Shown: piece after piece, positions 12,311-25,890 of the stretch
Layout: the number at the start of each line of letters is the position of its first letter
Position numbering within the stretch: position 1 is the stretch's first letter
Assembly (NCBI RefSeq): GCF_035582795.1
Contig: NC_134372.1
Coordinates: 42,756,316-42,820,315 of the forward strand
Direction of reading: 5' to 3'
Source: Mycteria americana
Lineage: Eukaryota > Chordata > Aves > Ciconiiformes > Ciconiidae
DNA length: 64,000 bases
Notes under the pieces: model-generated
Told to the model about the DNA's origin: nothing
The model's input: the letters and a program-made list of their open reading frames with translations, nothing else
Database searches by the model: none
Translations under genes and position numbers: made by a program

Positions 12311-15300
12311 GTATGAGGGTAATCAACAAAGAGTAGTGATAGTGATGCCAATGATCCCTTTTCCTCCAAATGAAAAGACTGATGCCCTACCCTGCATAGC
12401 CCATGAGAAACATGGAAAGCCTGCAGCTATAGCACTTGTGTTCTGGAGTTTAATACAAGAGGAGTTTTATGGAAAGGATTCCTCTACAACCTCAGTTAAG
12501 TTTGCATGTTATCTCAAATATCTTTAAGCTTTCCTATCCTGCATTGTTTAGGCATACGGATTAAATCAACAGTGAAGTAGGCATCATCTTGTGAACTGCA
12601 AATATGTTACTAACTTTCCTATGGCTTAATGTGGTTACAATTTGCTGGTTATAAAAAAACTTAACAGCAAGATCAGAATTTTAATTTGGACATTGCTTAA
12701 TATATGGACAAACAAATATGTACAAAACACTTCACAGGATTTGGGTTTTTTTCCTTCCAGGACAGAACGTTTGGCTAGAGATATCATGCATGATATGGGA
12801 AGCCATCACATTGTTGCACTCTGTGTCCTTAAAGGAGGCTATAAATTCTTCGCTGATTTGCTGGACCATATAAAAGCACTAAATCAAAATGGTGATAAAT
12901 CTGTGCCTATTACTGTGGATTTTGTTAGAATAAGAAGCTACTGCGTAAGCAACTTTCTTTTCTTTGGAAAATTGACTCTCCCCATAGATTGATGTTGTGA
13001 AAACTGGTAGTTTACATGAAAACTCCACAAAAACTGAGTTTATGCATGTATACTGTTCAAATCAACTCAATTTATTACATACTGAAAAGCTGATTTACAG
13101 ATCTGCCCCAATGATCAGATGGATATTGCATATTCACTGGAATGAACATATAGCAGAACGCTTAACATGACAAAGCCAGGGTCAGGTCTCCAATGTCCTC
13201 CTCTCCAGCCCAAAGCTTCCATACAGGTTCTACTCTGTCTTTACCATGGCACCCTTTGGTGGGAGGGAGTATAGAGAGGAGCTTAGCATCAGAGACTTGC
13301 TGTTGTCTCTCTCTGCATTATTTTTGATTCCTACAGATAATATTGGAGAGACTTGTTTTCATAATCTGTGTATTGGGGAACAGGTATCTTTTGCCTGAAC
13401 CAATCATAGTTGGCCTGAGCCAACTACTGTAAAGCAGTGACTTATGCTATTTTTTTCTGTTTTATCTTCTCCCCTCTTTGAAGGCTACAGCTCTGTGCAC
13501 TAATCAAAATTTACCCCATGCTGAAGTTTACAATATCCTATAAATTTTTCATGGAATTCTAAAACAAATCTGTGGTAACAAATAGCTGAAAGCAATGGTG
13601 TCTGTTTCATGAATATGGATGTACTCTTGTTCCATGCAAACATCTGTCTGCGCTGATACTTCACTCTCTCCTCTTGCTCTCAGTTACTTAAAAGCTGTTT
13701 TACTGAAGGAGTGCGAAGTTGCAAGTGTCATTAGATAGGCGAAAAGCAAGAGCAGTACACCATTCATACACATATAACACTTTTGAGCATGTTTTATGTG
13801 ACTTCCCTCTCTTCTTTCTCCTTCTAGAATGATTCACCTACAGAAAAAATCAGTATTGTTAGCGAGGAACTGTCTACACTAAATGGGAAGGTATGAATTA
13901 GCATCTTCAGCTTTTAAGGGGAAAGAACAGTTCTTATGTATCTTCCAGAACAGTTCTTATGTATCTTCTAGGAAGTCCATCTTTATTAAGATTTTGATAC
14001 TACATATTTACAGCCACTTAACACCGGTTTAAAATGCCATGCTTTGAAACAGCGAGTAATTCCCACGGATCTCAGTGGAAACTTAATGCGATCAGTACTG
14101 AATGCTTCTAAAGAACCTATTCCACATTTTATCCCACAGCCCCCAGAAAAGAATCATCTTAAACTGACTCATGCAGTATGGTTCTAGAATGCTATTGCTA
14201 TACATAGAATAATATATAAAACCTGACATAGGTGGCTTTCTCACAGTACTTTGTTTCCATAAATACTTACAGAAAGACTCTTCAGAAAGCACTAAAATAA
14301 CATAAGTACTTAAGTGACAAGCTCCTTTGAAAATCAATTGCAACTTACTTGTAAGTGAAGTTTGTAGTGCAAACTTTTCTAGGCTGTATAATTCACTGAA
14401 TGTTGCCACATAAATATTTTCTTTTCTTTCTCTCCCTGCATGGTCTTTTCCAGAATGTGTTAGTAGTAGAGGTAAGTAAAGATTGGAGTGTGGGGGGAGG
14501 GAAAGACATGGACTTTTTCCTCCTTGTTTTGCAAGTTAATACCTATTGCATATAAAACAACAATTAATTATGTTACTGTGCTGCCAGGGTTGCTGACTGG
14601 TTTTTATGCTTTAAATTAATCCACTGACAGTCTGTTTTTTCTTTCAGACTCAGAGGATAATTTATTTTTTTATCTGTTTCAGGACATTATTGAGACTGGT
14701 AGAACAATGAAAGCGCTGCTTTCAAAACTAAAAGACAACAAACCAAAGATGGTAAAAGTTGTAAGGTATAATGATATGGCCACTTACTAATGTATTGTAA
14801 CGAGAAGATATAGCAAAATCATTTAGGTGAATAGTCGGTGTATGCTGGTGGGTGGTTGTTTGTTTTTGTTTGGTTGGGGGAAGAGGAAGTAAAAGCAGGA
14901 AGCAATCCTTATCCAGCTGGTGAAAAACTACGTATTTATTAAACTGGGAAATATACATATGCACTACCACCTTCATTGTCAAAAGGAATAAAAAAGGTTG
15001 CCTGACTCTTTTTGCATAGTCCACAACGTCTGATGGATTCCCTGTTTCTTACCTCCTTATGTTTGAAGGAAATTCAGCTCTTTCCATACGTTTCCTAACA
15101 CCTTCTCAGTTGCCCCAATACTAGAATGACAACACTCAGAATTTTTTCTTAATATCCTCAGTCATACAGGTTTTCAGAATCTAAGAGTTTGTCAGCACTT
15201 GCAAGTGATTCAAGTGGCAATTTAGATCTGCTTTTAGATGATCTCTAAAAGGAATTTTTTGGGAGTATCCCTATCTCTGTCAAGTCATTATGATGCTTTG

Positions 15301-17576
15301 AAAAAACATTTTATGTACCAGTTATGCTCCTCCTAGTCAATGTCCAGGAGGTTCTCAGTTTCTTCAGAAGTGCACAAGAAGAGCAAGAATGGATATGACT
15401 TTGTGGATGAAATTGTAGTGACATTGCACAGCTTGTCCTCTTCTCCCTCCCTCCCCACTGAAATCTTTACAGGCCACTTGAACTTGCTTACCTGTCTGTG
15501 CTATTCTAGTTTGCTGATACATTGCTACATGAAAAAAATAATGATTTGGGACACAGAACTGAAGAGAACTAAATGTAAAACAATAGAGCCATTTGGACCC
15601 TCAGAATGAACCTAAATCAGAGCCTTCACTTCTTCCTCAATTATAAGGCTGGACACTACTTTCTGTTACAATAATCTCATTGTTTTAATTCAACCGCATG
15701 ATTGTAGAAGCTTATGAGGAGGGGTGGGAAAAGTAAAGTATACAGCTTAGAGCAAGACGTATTTTAAAAAACATAACCTCTGCTCTGCCTTACAGCCTGC
15801 TCGTTAAAAGGACATGTCGAAGTCCAGGTTACAGACCAGACTGTAAGTATTGTGTTTTTCTGGTTGTCCAAAATACAATCTCATCATTTCACTTCATGCA
15901 GTAAGTCTGAAAACTGGCATATAAGTTTCAGGAAGGCCAAGAGAAACGGGGAGAAAATACATAAAAATTTGTAAACTGACGACCAGCTATCCCATGCTGA
16001 AACCTCATGACCACCACGTTTTTTTTCCATGGTTGGTCTGAGTGCAGGTTTGGCTATTTGTTACCAGATAACAGAAACAGAATCAAACCTTAACTTTGTA
16101 CTGCTTGGCTTTGACCCTAAAAGGCATTTGTTTTGACTCTGCATTAAACTCGTCTTGTTTTCAAACTGAAAATTCCTACTGAGTTGCAGTGCATCTAGTA
16201 TTACACAAGTAAAATATCACTCCTTGTCTCCCTCTCCCAGGACTACCTCATAAGTAGGTTTTAAATAATTATTTTGTTCTTAAAATGCATTCTCTTAACA
16301 TTTTAATTGTATTACCAACTGATGGGGGTGGTATAGATTCTAACCTTTGTCATCAATTTACGGCTCTGATTCTTAAAGAAGCATGCTAAGTACCTTGAAA
16401 GGAAGATGATGTATTTGTTAGGTATCACTCAAATAGCTGAAGCATGTGTTGAGTACAAACTGTGTACTTAAAAGCTATTTACACCACCCAAGTATAAAAA
16501 CAATTATATTTTGTTACAGATATAGGCTTTGAAATTCCAGATATATTTGTGGTTGGATATGCTCTTGATTACAATGAATACTTCAGAGATCTAAATGTAA
16601 GTACATACATGTGTGCCTTGACTGTCACATGACTGTTACCACAGGTAACCAGCAAGAATTAGCTTATACTAGGAGCTTCTCAACAATTAACAAAACTTCA
16701 AATCTGACTAGAAACTTCCATTAAAAGGCCAAAAACATTATTCACATGCCAAGCTGATAATTCAATGTAAATGCATAAGAACTTGTTTATGCCTTACCTT
16801 TTCATGAATCTACTTCACAAGTCTTGTGGCCCAGCCATGCTGTACAGTATTCTCAATCCTCCAGGACGGCTGGCAGCATACAATCTGCTGGCCCCATCTG
16901 AAAAGAATAACTGGTAATCAGGCTTTGATTTCATGTTTGTCTGTCTTAGTGAAATCCTATGTTGCTCTTTTCTAGCCAAGTCTTTAAGATGGCTGTGTGT
17001 AGACTGTGTGTGAAGGTTTTTCCTACACTGTATAACATGTCCATCAAGATCTTTTTTCCTTTGTTCCATTATAGTCTCCTTAGGCTGCACTGAGTAGTAG
17101 ACTTGGAAAGAGCATAACTGATAGAAAGAGCTGATCTTATTTTCCCTCCTTAGATTTCAAAAGCACTTTCTTAAATCTGTTTAAGTGGAAAAGTTTTTCC
17201 CTTGAAAGTCTTTTTAATAAGACAAACCTGTTCTGTTAAAGACACATAATGGATCTATGCTATTGCAAAGCAATACGAAGGATACAATAACTGAATAAAC
17301 CTAACCTCTTCAGAACATACAAATCTATAAATTACAGATGAGCTTGGAAGCAATATTAACATCTCAATTTTACTGCAAGTAGTAAACTTGCAACCAAACC
17401 CACAAAGATTACTGTTCTGGTGTGCTTTCCTTACAATGCTAGGAATATGACTGAAAATCATTCTTGCGTTTTCTTTGAAGGTAAAGGTTGACTAAAGTTG
17501 TACTACTTTTTTTTTTTCTTTCTTTTAGCACATCTGCATTCTGAAAGAGAAAGCCAAAGAGAAATATAGGATCTGA
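12204..17576 (+). CDS. HPRT-family purine phosphoribosyltransferase (HPRT1/PRTFDC1 paralog)
   Basis: This gene encodes a type I phosphoribosyltransferase of the HPRT family, which makes IMP or GMP from hypoxanthine or guanine plus PRPP in the cytosol. Exons: 12204-12310, 12761-12944, 13828-13890, 14454-14471, 14683-14765, 15796-15842, 16520-16596, 17529-17576 (stop TGA). Lengths 107, 184, 63, 18, 83, 47, 77 equal those I recall for human HPRT1 exons 2-8, except 63 instead of 66. All introns are GT-AG and all phases join, giving 208 residues without a stop; only exon 1 is not certain. Visible motifs: Leu-Lys-Gly-Gly (pyrophosphate loop), Ser-Tyr of the flexible loop, the PRPP motif [17 protein letters not shown] with the purine-binding Lys, and [17 protein letters not shown]. 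The PRPP motif has Glu where HPRT1 has the catalytic base Asp137; human PRTFDC1 has Gly there. The body reads closer to HPRT1, but '[10 protein letters not shown]' and 'EKYR' resemble PRTFDC1. I cannot decide which orthology group it belongs to, so no symbol is given. Confidence 0.88.
12761..12944 (+). CDS. HPRT-like exon 3
   Basis: 184 bp between TTCCTTCCAG and GTAAGC. Encodes [20 protein letters not shown], then the [14 protein letters not shown] block (Lys-Gly of the pyrophosphate-binding loop) and DFVRIRSYC. Ser-Tyr at the end starts the mobile loop that closes over the active site in HPRT. This is the best-conserved exon of the gene. Confidence 0.95.
13828..13890 (+). CDS. HPRT-like exon 4, one codon shorter than in HPRT1
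   Basis: 63 bp between CTTCTAG and GTATGA, encoding [20 protein letters not shown] plus Lys. HPRT1 has 66 bp here. The change falls in the flexible loop, where a Gly-Gly-Asp-Asp stretch is replaced by Ser-Glu-Glu. The frame is kept. Confidence 0.9.
13925..13970 (+). repeat. 23-bp tandem duplication inside the HPRT-like gene
   Basis: GAACAGTTCTTATGTATCTTCCA is followed at once by a near copy ending CTTCTAG, 35 bp after the exon 4 donor. Each copy ends in a sequence resembling a 3' splice site (CTTCCAG and CTTCTAG). The remaining HPRT-like introns hold nothing else recognised. Confidence 0.8.
14454..14471 (+). CDS. HPRT-like exon 5 (18-bp microexon)
   Basis: AATGTGTTAGTAGTAGAG encodes NVLVVE between TTTTCCAG and GTAAGTAAAG. 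HPRT1 has an 18-bp exon in the same place encoding the strand leading into the PRPP motif. Keeping this microexon is strong evidence for descent from an intron-bearing HPRT gene. Confidence 0.92.
14683..14765 (+). CDS. HPRT-like exon 6 with the PRPP-binding motif
   Basis: 83 bp between GTTTCAG and GTATAATG. Encodes [19 protein letters not shown], then KPKMVKVV. The codon GAG at 14692-14694 is Glu in place of the general base Asp137 of HPRT1. The neighbouring Glu-Asp pair (Glu from exon 5, Asp first in this exon) that binds the ribose hydroxyls is kept. Confidence 0.93.
15796..15842 (+). CDS. HPRT-like exon 7
   Basis: 47 bp between CTTACAG and GTAAGT. Encodes [16 protein letters not shown] across the split first codon. 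It includes the Lys of Val-Lys-Arg that contacts the purine O6 in HPRT. Confidence 0.92.
16520..16596 (+). CDS. HPRT-like exon 8
   Basis: 77 bp between TGTTACAG and GTAAGT. Encodes [20 protein letters not shown] plus YFRDLN. The Phe that stacks on the purine, the Val after it and the metal-linked Asp of ALDYNE are all present. Confidence 0.94.
17529..17576 (+). CDS. HPRT-like exon 9 and stop
   Basis: After a T-rich tract and TTTTAG the exon encodes [15 protein letters not shown] and stops at TGA 17574-17576. Fifteen residues is the same length as the HPRT1 C-terminus. Confidence 0.9.
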   Translation, partial: HICILKEKAKEKYRI

Positions 17577-17632
17577 TAACATCAGTCTTCTGGAACAACA
17601 GTTCAGTGGCATATACAGGTGTGCAGATGAAT

Positions 17633-17638
17633 AATAAA
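17633..17638 (+). terminator. Poly(A) signal of the HPRT-like gene
   Basis: AATAAA lies 57 bases after the stop codon, implying a very short 3' UTR. It is the first canonical hexamer downstream; later sites cannot be excluded. Confidence 0.55.
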
Positions 17639-17659
17639 AAGTAATCTACTAATTGTACT

Positions 17660-18639
17660 CTTCACTGAAGAACTACAACATTTTCTAAAGATACTATTCT
17701 ATACATTTTTCCTATAATGATTATGTAAAACAGCTTAAAGGTGAATGAGTTGTGTTCCAAGTTTCAGTGAAACCTGAACAGAACGCTGACCATAACATGG
17801 TTAATATATTCTGCTGGAATCACAGGGGACACGGCCAGGACATGTACATGTGTATGTAATTATGTTTGGGTTTTAATTTACTATATGAAGTAACACATTG
17901 TATGATTGTATATAAACTGCAGCTATTTTTACATGTGACCTTGTGTGTGTAAATATATACACGTACTTTATGTAATGAATAGGCTGAATAAGCATTTAAG
18001 GACTTGAGGGTAATTAAGTCAACTGTACAAAGTGCATACCACGTGGAAAACACATTCGGTTCTTTAGCTTAATGCAATGGAAAAAAAGTAAACATTAAGG
18101 TAACTACACGGAGGTTAGTTCTTATACATCCCATGTAACTTGGGGTGTTGTGTTTTGTTTTTTGAGGGATCACGTGTTGATTGTACCATTGTGGTGTTAC
18201 TTGATATGTAAGTAACACTGATTACTAGCTGTTAAGACTGTATGATAAACCATTATAGCAGGAGATTACTTCTGCTACTTGTGTGTCCCTAATGAGAACT
18301 GGAAGCTACATTTTACTACCCAGTAACTGCACCAAGCTTGAGCTGGTCTCCAATACCTCACTGTTTCCGCCGATACTAAATGATTAAAATAAGCTGAGAC
18401 CTTGGGGTTTTTTTCCCATTGTGAATTAAGAGTACTGAGCGAGGCGTCTGTGTTCAAGCGGGTCTGTTGATATCCTTTAAGAGTCCTGGGCTACAGGTGA
18501 CCAGGCTTTGACAGGTGTGCAATGGCGCTTTCCAGAGCCGCCCCGAGAGCTGCAAGCTGTGATCTGTCATGTTATCCGCCGCTTAAAGCGGGTGAGAGAA
18601 GGAATGCTAGTGCCTGTAGGAATGGACCCCTTACCTAAA
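17660..18639. other. Intergenic DNA between the HPRT-like gene and NUDT7
   Basis: About 1 kb of AT-rich sequence changing to GC-rich from about 18,500. No exon or repeat family is recognised. Confidence 0.55.
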
Positions 18640-18924
18640 ACAACGGGAACGGCTCATACTAGAGCCCAACGCCACCCGCTCGCTGCCACCGCCCTTGCCC
18701 CTCTGAGGGGGGACTACGGCGCTCCGCGGGTTTCTGTTTTTCCCAGCTGGAGCGAGGGCTGCTGGCAGCTAACGTCGCCCTTCTCCGGCTAAATGTCGCT
18801 GAATGTCCCTGGCCTTGCGAAGGGACCCCGGCCACCGCTGCGGCGCCCGGCCCCGCCCGCCCCTCAGCGCCCGCCTCGGGGGTGCATGACACCCGCCCGG
18901 GAGCGGGAACGCCGCGCGCAGCCG

Positions 18925-18934
18925 TCTCGTGAGA
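18925..18934. promoter_or_regulatory. TCTCGCGAGA-like promoter element
   Basis: TCTCGTGAGA differs by one base (a possible CpG-to-TpG change) from the palindromic element found in many vertebrate CpG-island promoters. It lies about 130 bp before the NUDT7 ATG. Confidence 0.4.
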
Positions 18935-18959
18935 GCCCCCTCGCGTGGCCTGCCCGCCG

Positions 18960-18964
18960 CCAAT
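18960..18964 (+). promoter_or_regulatory. CCAAT box (NF-Y type)
   Basis: CCAATCAG in the forward direction, 92 bp upstream of the NUDT7 ATG. This is the usual distance for NF-Y sites near TATA-less starts. Confidence 0.5.
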
Positions 18965-19055
18965 CAGAAGGCGGAGCCCGGCGATCTCGCGTGTTGATTG
19001 AAGGGACTGGCCGTCAGTCACAGGGGGGACGGGAAAGTCCGCTCTCGGGTCCGGG

Positions 19056-21876
<2,821 letters not shown>

Positions 21877-22330
21877 CAAACTGGTCTGGCAATTAATTTC
21901 TACTGAAGGAGGAAAAGGTTTTTGTTTATTCCCTTTGTATGTATTATTTGATTGAATTTCACACCTGAATGTCTTCTGAATTGGGAACTTACTAAAATTT
22001 ATTTTTAAATAATCTTTTTAAGTTGACAAACGCTAACTAGATTTATATAGTTTTTAATCTGTTTTAGAGTTGCCAAAAGCACGTGGTATTTTTGGTGGAC
22101 TTAATTTACAGATTTGGAAGATCTGTTTCTGTCTTTATTATGTGTGATCTAAGACACTGTCTGTGGTTTCCCTTATGTATAATGAGATAATACTATTTTA
22201 TCTAATTTTTGTCTGTTAGAATATGAAAACTTTTGGGGATATGTCTGTCTCTTACTGTGTGGCATACTACATATGGACAACATAATGCATACAGTCTTGT
22301 GTGGTATCTTTAAGCACTTATGAAATGCAC

Positions 22331-22336
22331 AATAAA
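22331..22336 (+). terminator. Poly(A) signal of NUDT7
   Basis: AATAAA 455 bases after the stop, giving a 3' UTR of roughly 475 bases. No earlier canonical AATAAA is seen. Confidence 0.7.
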
Positions 22337-22350
22337 AATATAAAAGGCGG

Positions 22351-23540
22351 CAAATGCTTTCGCAGTCTTGTTTTGGTTGGGCTTGTGGAGGGAAGAGGGA
22401 GGTTTAATGAGTTTTACTACTCTTGCTCAATTTAACATTTCTCACAAGGAAATTCTGTAGGCTATGGAAAACTTAGTATACAGGCAACAGTACTGAACTG
22501 TGCTCCTCAGCATCTTGTTAGCATCACTTGCTCAGCTCCTAGAGGGAGTAATCTTAAGGCAAGAAAAGTGGAGTTGAGTATTCATGAGGACTAAAATGCT
22601 TATCTGTAGTTGAACCTTCACCAGTCACCCTGGCAATGTCAGATACATGGTGTTCTTTGTGCTGTGAATCCTTGTTTCCTCATTGCTGGTGAACTAGAAG
22701 CTTATTCATAGTGGTCGTGATCTTACTGCCAAATGGTTAACTTTTTAAAAGCACAATCAACTTGAGCTGGATTTGAGATGTACTTTGCAAGTAAACAAGT
22801 TACCAGTCCTTAAACAGCTGATCTTCTCTGAGTAACAAGTGCAAGTTGAAAGTATTCAGTGTCTCTTAGAATCACGTGCCCTAGTCTTGAATAAGATGAA
22901 GAACACTCAGTTGTTCTGGGTGTTTGCACTTTGTGCTCCCCCCCATTCACTAATGGATGCAAGTGTGCTAAAAAAAGTTGTTGGCGGTTCCTATGAACTG
23001 TGCTGTAATTGAGCAGAAGTCGGATTTTGACATTAAGCAGCTTTTGTAATATACTTGAAGTTGGCTGTGACTTTAGCAAAATGCATCCTTTTTACAAATA
23101 AATGCTTCCCAAGTATGGCTTGAATAGCTAATTATGATTTTCTAGGAAATGCGATTCTAACATACTTTTTTAGCTTCTGATGATTGCATACATAACATTC
23201 TTTGGCTGCTGTGCTAGGACAGTAGCATTTAGGCACTGAAATACCAACTTGTGTTTGGTTGGTAACTGCAGCATGACCTTTTACTGAAGAAGAGAAAGAT
23301 GCCGGAGTTGCACTCGGCTGACAGAAGTGTACCAAAACAAATCAAGGCTAAAATCAATGCAAATCTTCTTGCAAGGACTGAGTTTCCCTTTGCCTCCTCT
23401 CCCTGCTACAGCTGTGCAATACTTACTATTTGTCTCTTCCCAAAGGTAGTTCAGTGGTGGGTATTCTACTACAGTATTCTGCCTGAAATATTCTTTATGC
23501 TGTGGCATTAAAGAAGTACAAGATTGGCAATCAGAATACT
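22351..23540. other. Intergenic DNA downstream of NUDT7
   Basis: About 1.2 kb without a recognised gene or repeat family. Short frames on both strands show no family resemblance. Confidence 0.55.
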
Positions 23541-23667
23541 GGGTTGGAAAAGGCCTCAAGAATTAGCCTAATCTTGTGCTACCTAAAGATGGAATCGGAT
23601 ACATGATATTCTGATAAATACCTAATTTTTTCTTAAGCTTCCCTGGACAATCCATTGTAGTCCTTTA
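23541..23667 (-). mobile_element. Ancient CR1/L3-like LINE, 3' remnant
   Basis: A short decayed piece with 'GGTTGGAAAAGGCCTC' and 'TTCCCTGGACAATCCATTG', which are diverged forms of the 3' end blocks of CR1-clade LINEs on the minus strand. It ends where the young CR1 begins. It appears to be one side of an older element split by that insertion; the other side is at 24986-25890. Confidence 0.55.
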
Positions 23668-24985
23668 CAGAATCACAGAATCATAGGTTGGAAAAGACCT
23701 TTAAGATCATCGAGTCCAACCATAAACCTAACACTGCCAAAAACCACCACTACACCATGTCTCTAAGTACCTCATCCAAACGTCCTTTAAATACCTCCAG
23801 GGATGGCGACTCAACCACTTCCCTGGGCAGTCTGTTCCAATGCTTGATAACCCTCTCGGTGAAGAAAAATTTCCTAATATCCAGTCTAAACCTCCCCTGG
23901 TGCAACTTGAGGCCATTTCCTCTTGTCCTATCACTTGTTACCTGGGAGAAGAGACCGACCCCCACCTCTCTACAACCTCCTTTCAGGTAGTTGTAGAGAG
24001 CGATGAGGTCTCCCCTAAGCCTCCTTTTCTCCAGGCTAAACAGTCCCAGCTCCCTCAGCCGCTCCTCATAAGACTTCTGCTCCAGACCCTTCACCAGCTT
24101 CGTTGCCCTTCTCTGCACACGCTCCAGTACCTCAATATCCCTCTTGTAGTGGGGGGCCCAAAACTGAACACAGTGTTCGAGGTGCGGCCTCACCAGTGCC
24201 GAGTACAGGGGCACAATCACTTCCCTAGTCCTGCTGGCCACGCTATTTTTGATACAGGCCAGGATGCCATTGGCCTTCTTGGCCGCCTGGGCACACTGCT
24301 GGCTCATATTCAGGCGGCTGTCAACCAACACCCCCAGGTCCTTCTCTGCCAGGCAGCTTTCCAGCCACTCTTCCCCAAGCCTGTAGCGTTGCATGGGGTT
24401 GCTGTGGCCCAAGTGCAGGACCTTGCACTTGGCCTTGTTGAACCTCATACAATTGACCTCGGCCCATCGATCCAGCCTGTCCAGGTCCCTCTGCAGAGCC
24501 TGCCTACCCTCCAGCAGATCAACACTCCCACACAACTTGGTGTCGTCTGCAAACTTACTGAGAGTGCACTCGATCCCTTCGTCCAGATCATTGATAAAGA
24601 TGTTAAACAGAACTGGCCCCAACACCGAGCCCTGGGGAACACTGCTTGTGACCGGCCGCCAACCGGAGTAAACTCCATTCACCACCACTCTTTGGGCCCG
24701 GCCGTCCAGCCAGTTCTTTACCCAGCGAAGAGTACACCCGTCCAAGCCATGAGCAGCCAGTTTCTCCAGGAGAATGCCGTGGGAAACCGTGTCGAAGGCT
24801 TTACTGAAGTCTAGATAGACAACATCCACAGCCTTTCCCTCATCCACTAGGCGGGTCACCTTGTCATAGAAGGAGATCAGGTTGGTCAAGCAGGACCTGC
24901 CTTTCCTGAACCCATGCTGGCTGGGCTTGATCCCTTGGTTATTCTCTACATGCCATGTGATAGCACTCAGGATGATCTGCCATGC
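23668..24985 (-). mobile_element. Young CR1 LINE with long open reverse-transcriptase frame
   Basis: A 5'-truncated CR1 of about 1.3 kb on the minus strand. Its 3' end (plus-strand ACAGAATCACAGAATCATAG) is at 23668. The frame is open from the truncation point to a stop just before 23750, about 410 codons. Motifs in order: [13 protein letters not shown] (near 24817), [18 protein letters not shown] (near 24553; both catalytic Asp present), '[14 protein letters not shown]', and the C-terminal '[11 protein letters not shown]'. The endonuclease domain and start are missing, so it cannot be autonomous. Lack of stops marks it as the youngest CR1 here. Long open frames on the plus strand are its shadow. 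Confidence 0.95.
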
Positions 24986-25890
24986 TTTACAAAGTTTGTC
25001 TAACTTGACAGATACTAGTTGTGGCAAGGAACACTTACTTCTTGTCCTGTACGTAGCAGAATGGTGAGTAGTTCGTTTCCTTAGTTACTGTCTGCACTCC
25101 TGAAAACTACATTGCTGTGTCTTCCTAAGGCATCTTTAGACTTAATGGTGAGATTCCTTCAGGTTTTTTTCATCTCAGTCACATTTGCATCACATTTTGT
25201 ACATCTCTTGTTATTTTTGTTGCTTTCCAGAATCTTCAGTGAACCTTCCTTCCCCATGTCCCCCCCAATCAAATATGTGATAATCAAACCTGGTTATAAC
25301 AAGTATTGTAGTTAACCATTTATTTGGGTTGGATAGGACAGGATTACTTCACAGCTCCTTTTTATGTATCCCATTGTGATTGCTGTTTGTGAAGCAGCAT
25401 GGCAATATTGACTCATACTCCACTTCTTCCACTAAAGTTGCCTCATCCTTTTCTGAAAAAGCTGCCAATTGTTCCTATATTTGTATTTATTGCATTCTGT
25501 ATTTGAACAGTTGATTATTCCTACCAAATGTAGCACTTTGCATTTGTCCTTATTGAATTACATCCTGATTTTTTCAAAACAAATTGTAGTGCTCTACTAC
25601 TGTGTTTTTCAGACATTTCCATTTTGCTGTTATCCTCAAGTTTAATGAATATATGTTCTGTTTCATTTACGACTTAGAATAAGAACACTCAGAGCAGGCC
25701 TCTGCAGAATCCCAATTGGTAATTGCCACTTTGACAATGAACTACTAACTACTGTGTGTGGTTTTCTAACTAGCTGTGTAACATACTACTATTAGTTTCA
25801 TATAGACCAACCCTTCTTAGGTACACAGGAACATTAGGCAGAGCTATATCCAAAATTTGAGGATTTATAGTTCTCCCTATACACCAAGCC
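24986..25890 (-). mobile_element. Ancient CR1/L3-like LINE, internal remnant
   Basis: Beyond the young CR1's 5' end the same orientation continues with far more decayed LINE sequence. 'TTGTTATTTTTGTTGCTTTC' (near 25211), 'TAGCACTTTGCATTTGTCCT' followed by TATTGAATTACATCCT (near 25531) and 'GCAGGCCTCTGCAGAATCCC' (near 25695) match old CR1/L3 reverse-strand blocks. The order of blocks fits one element continuing from 23541-23667. Boundaries are approximate. Confidence 0.6.

Noticed and set aside
12204-17576. Possibility that the HPRT-like gene is a pseudogene
   Set aside because: All seven internal junctions are GT-AG with correct phase and there is no premature stop; only the first exon is unplaced.
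23840-24814. 324-residue plus-strand frame
   Set aside because: It is the complement of the minus-strand CR1 reverse-transcriptase frame.
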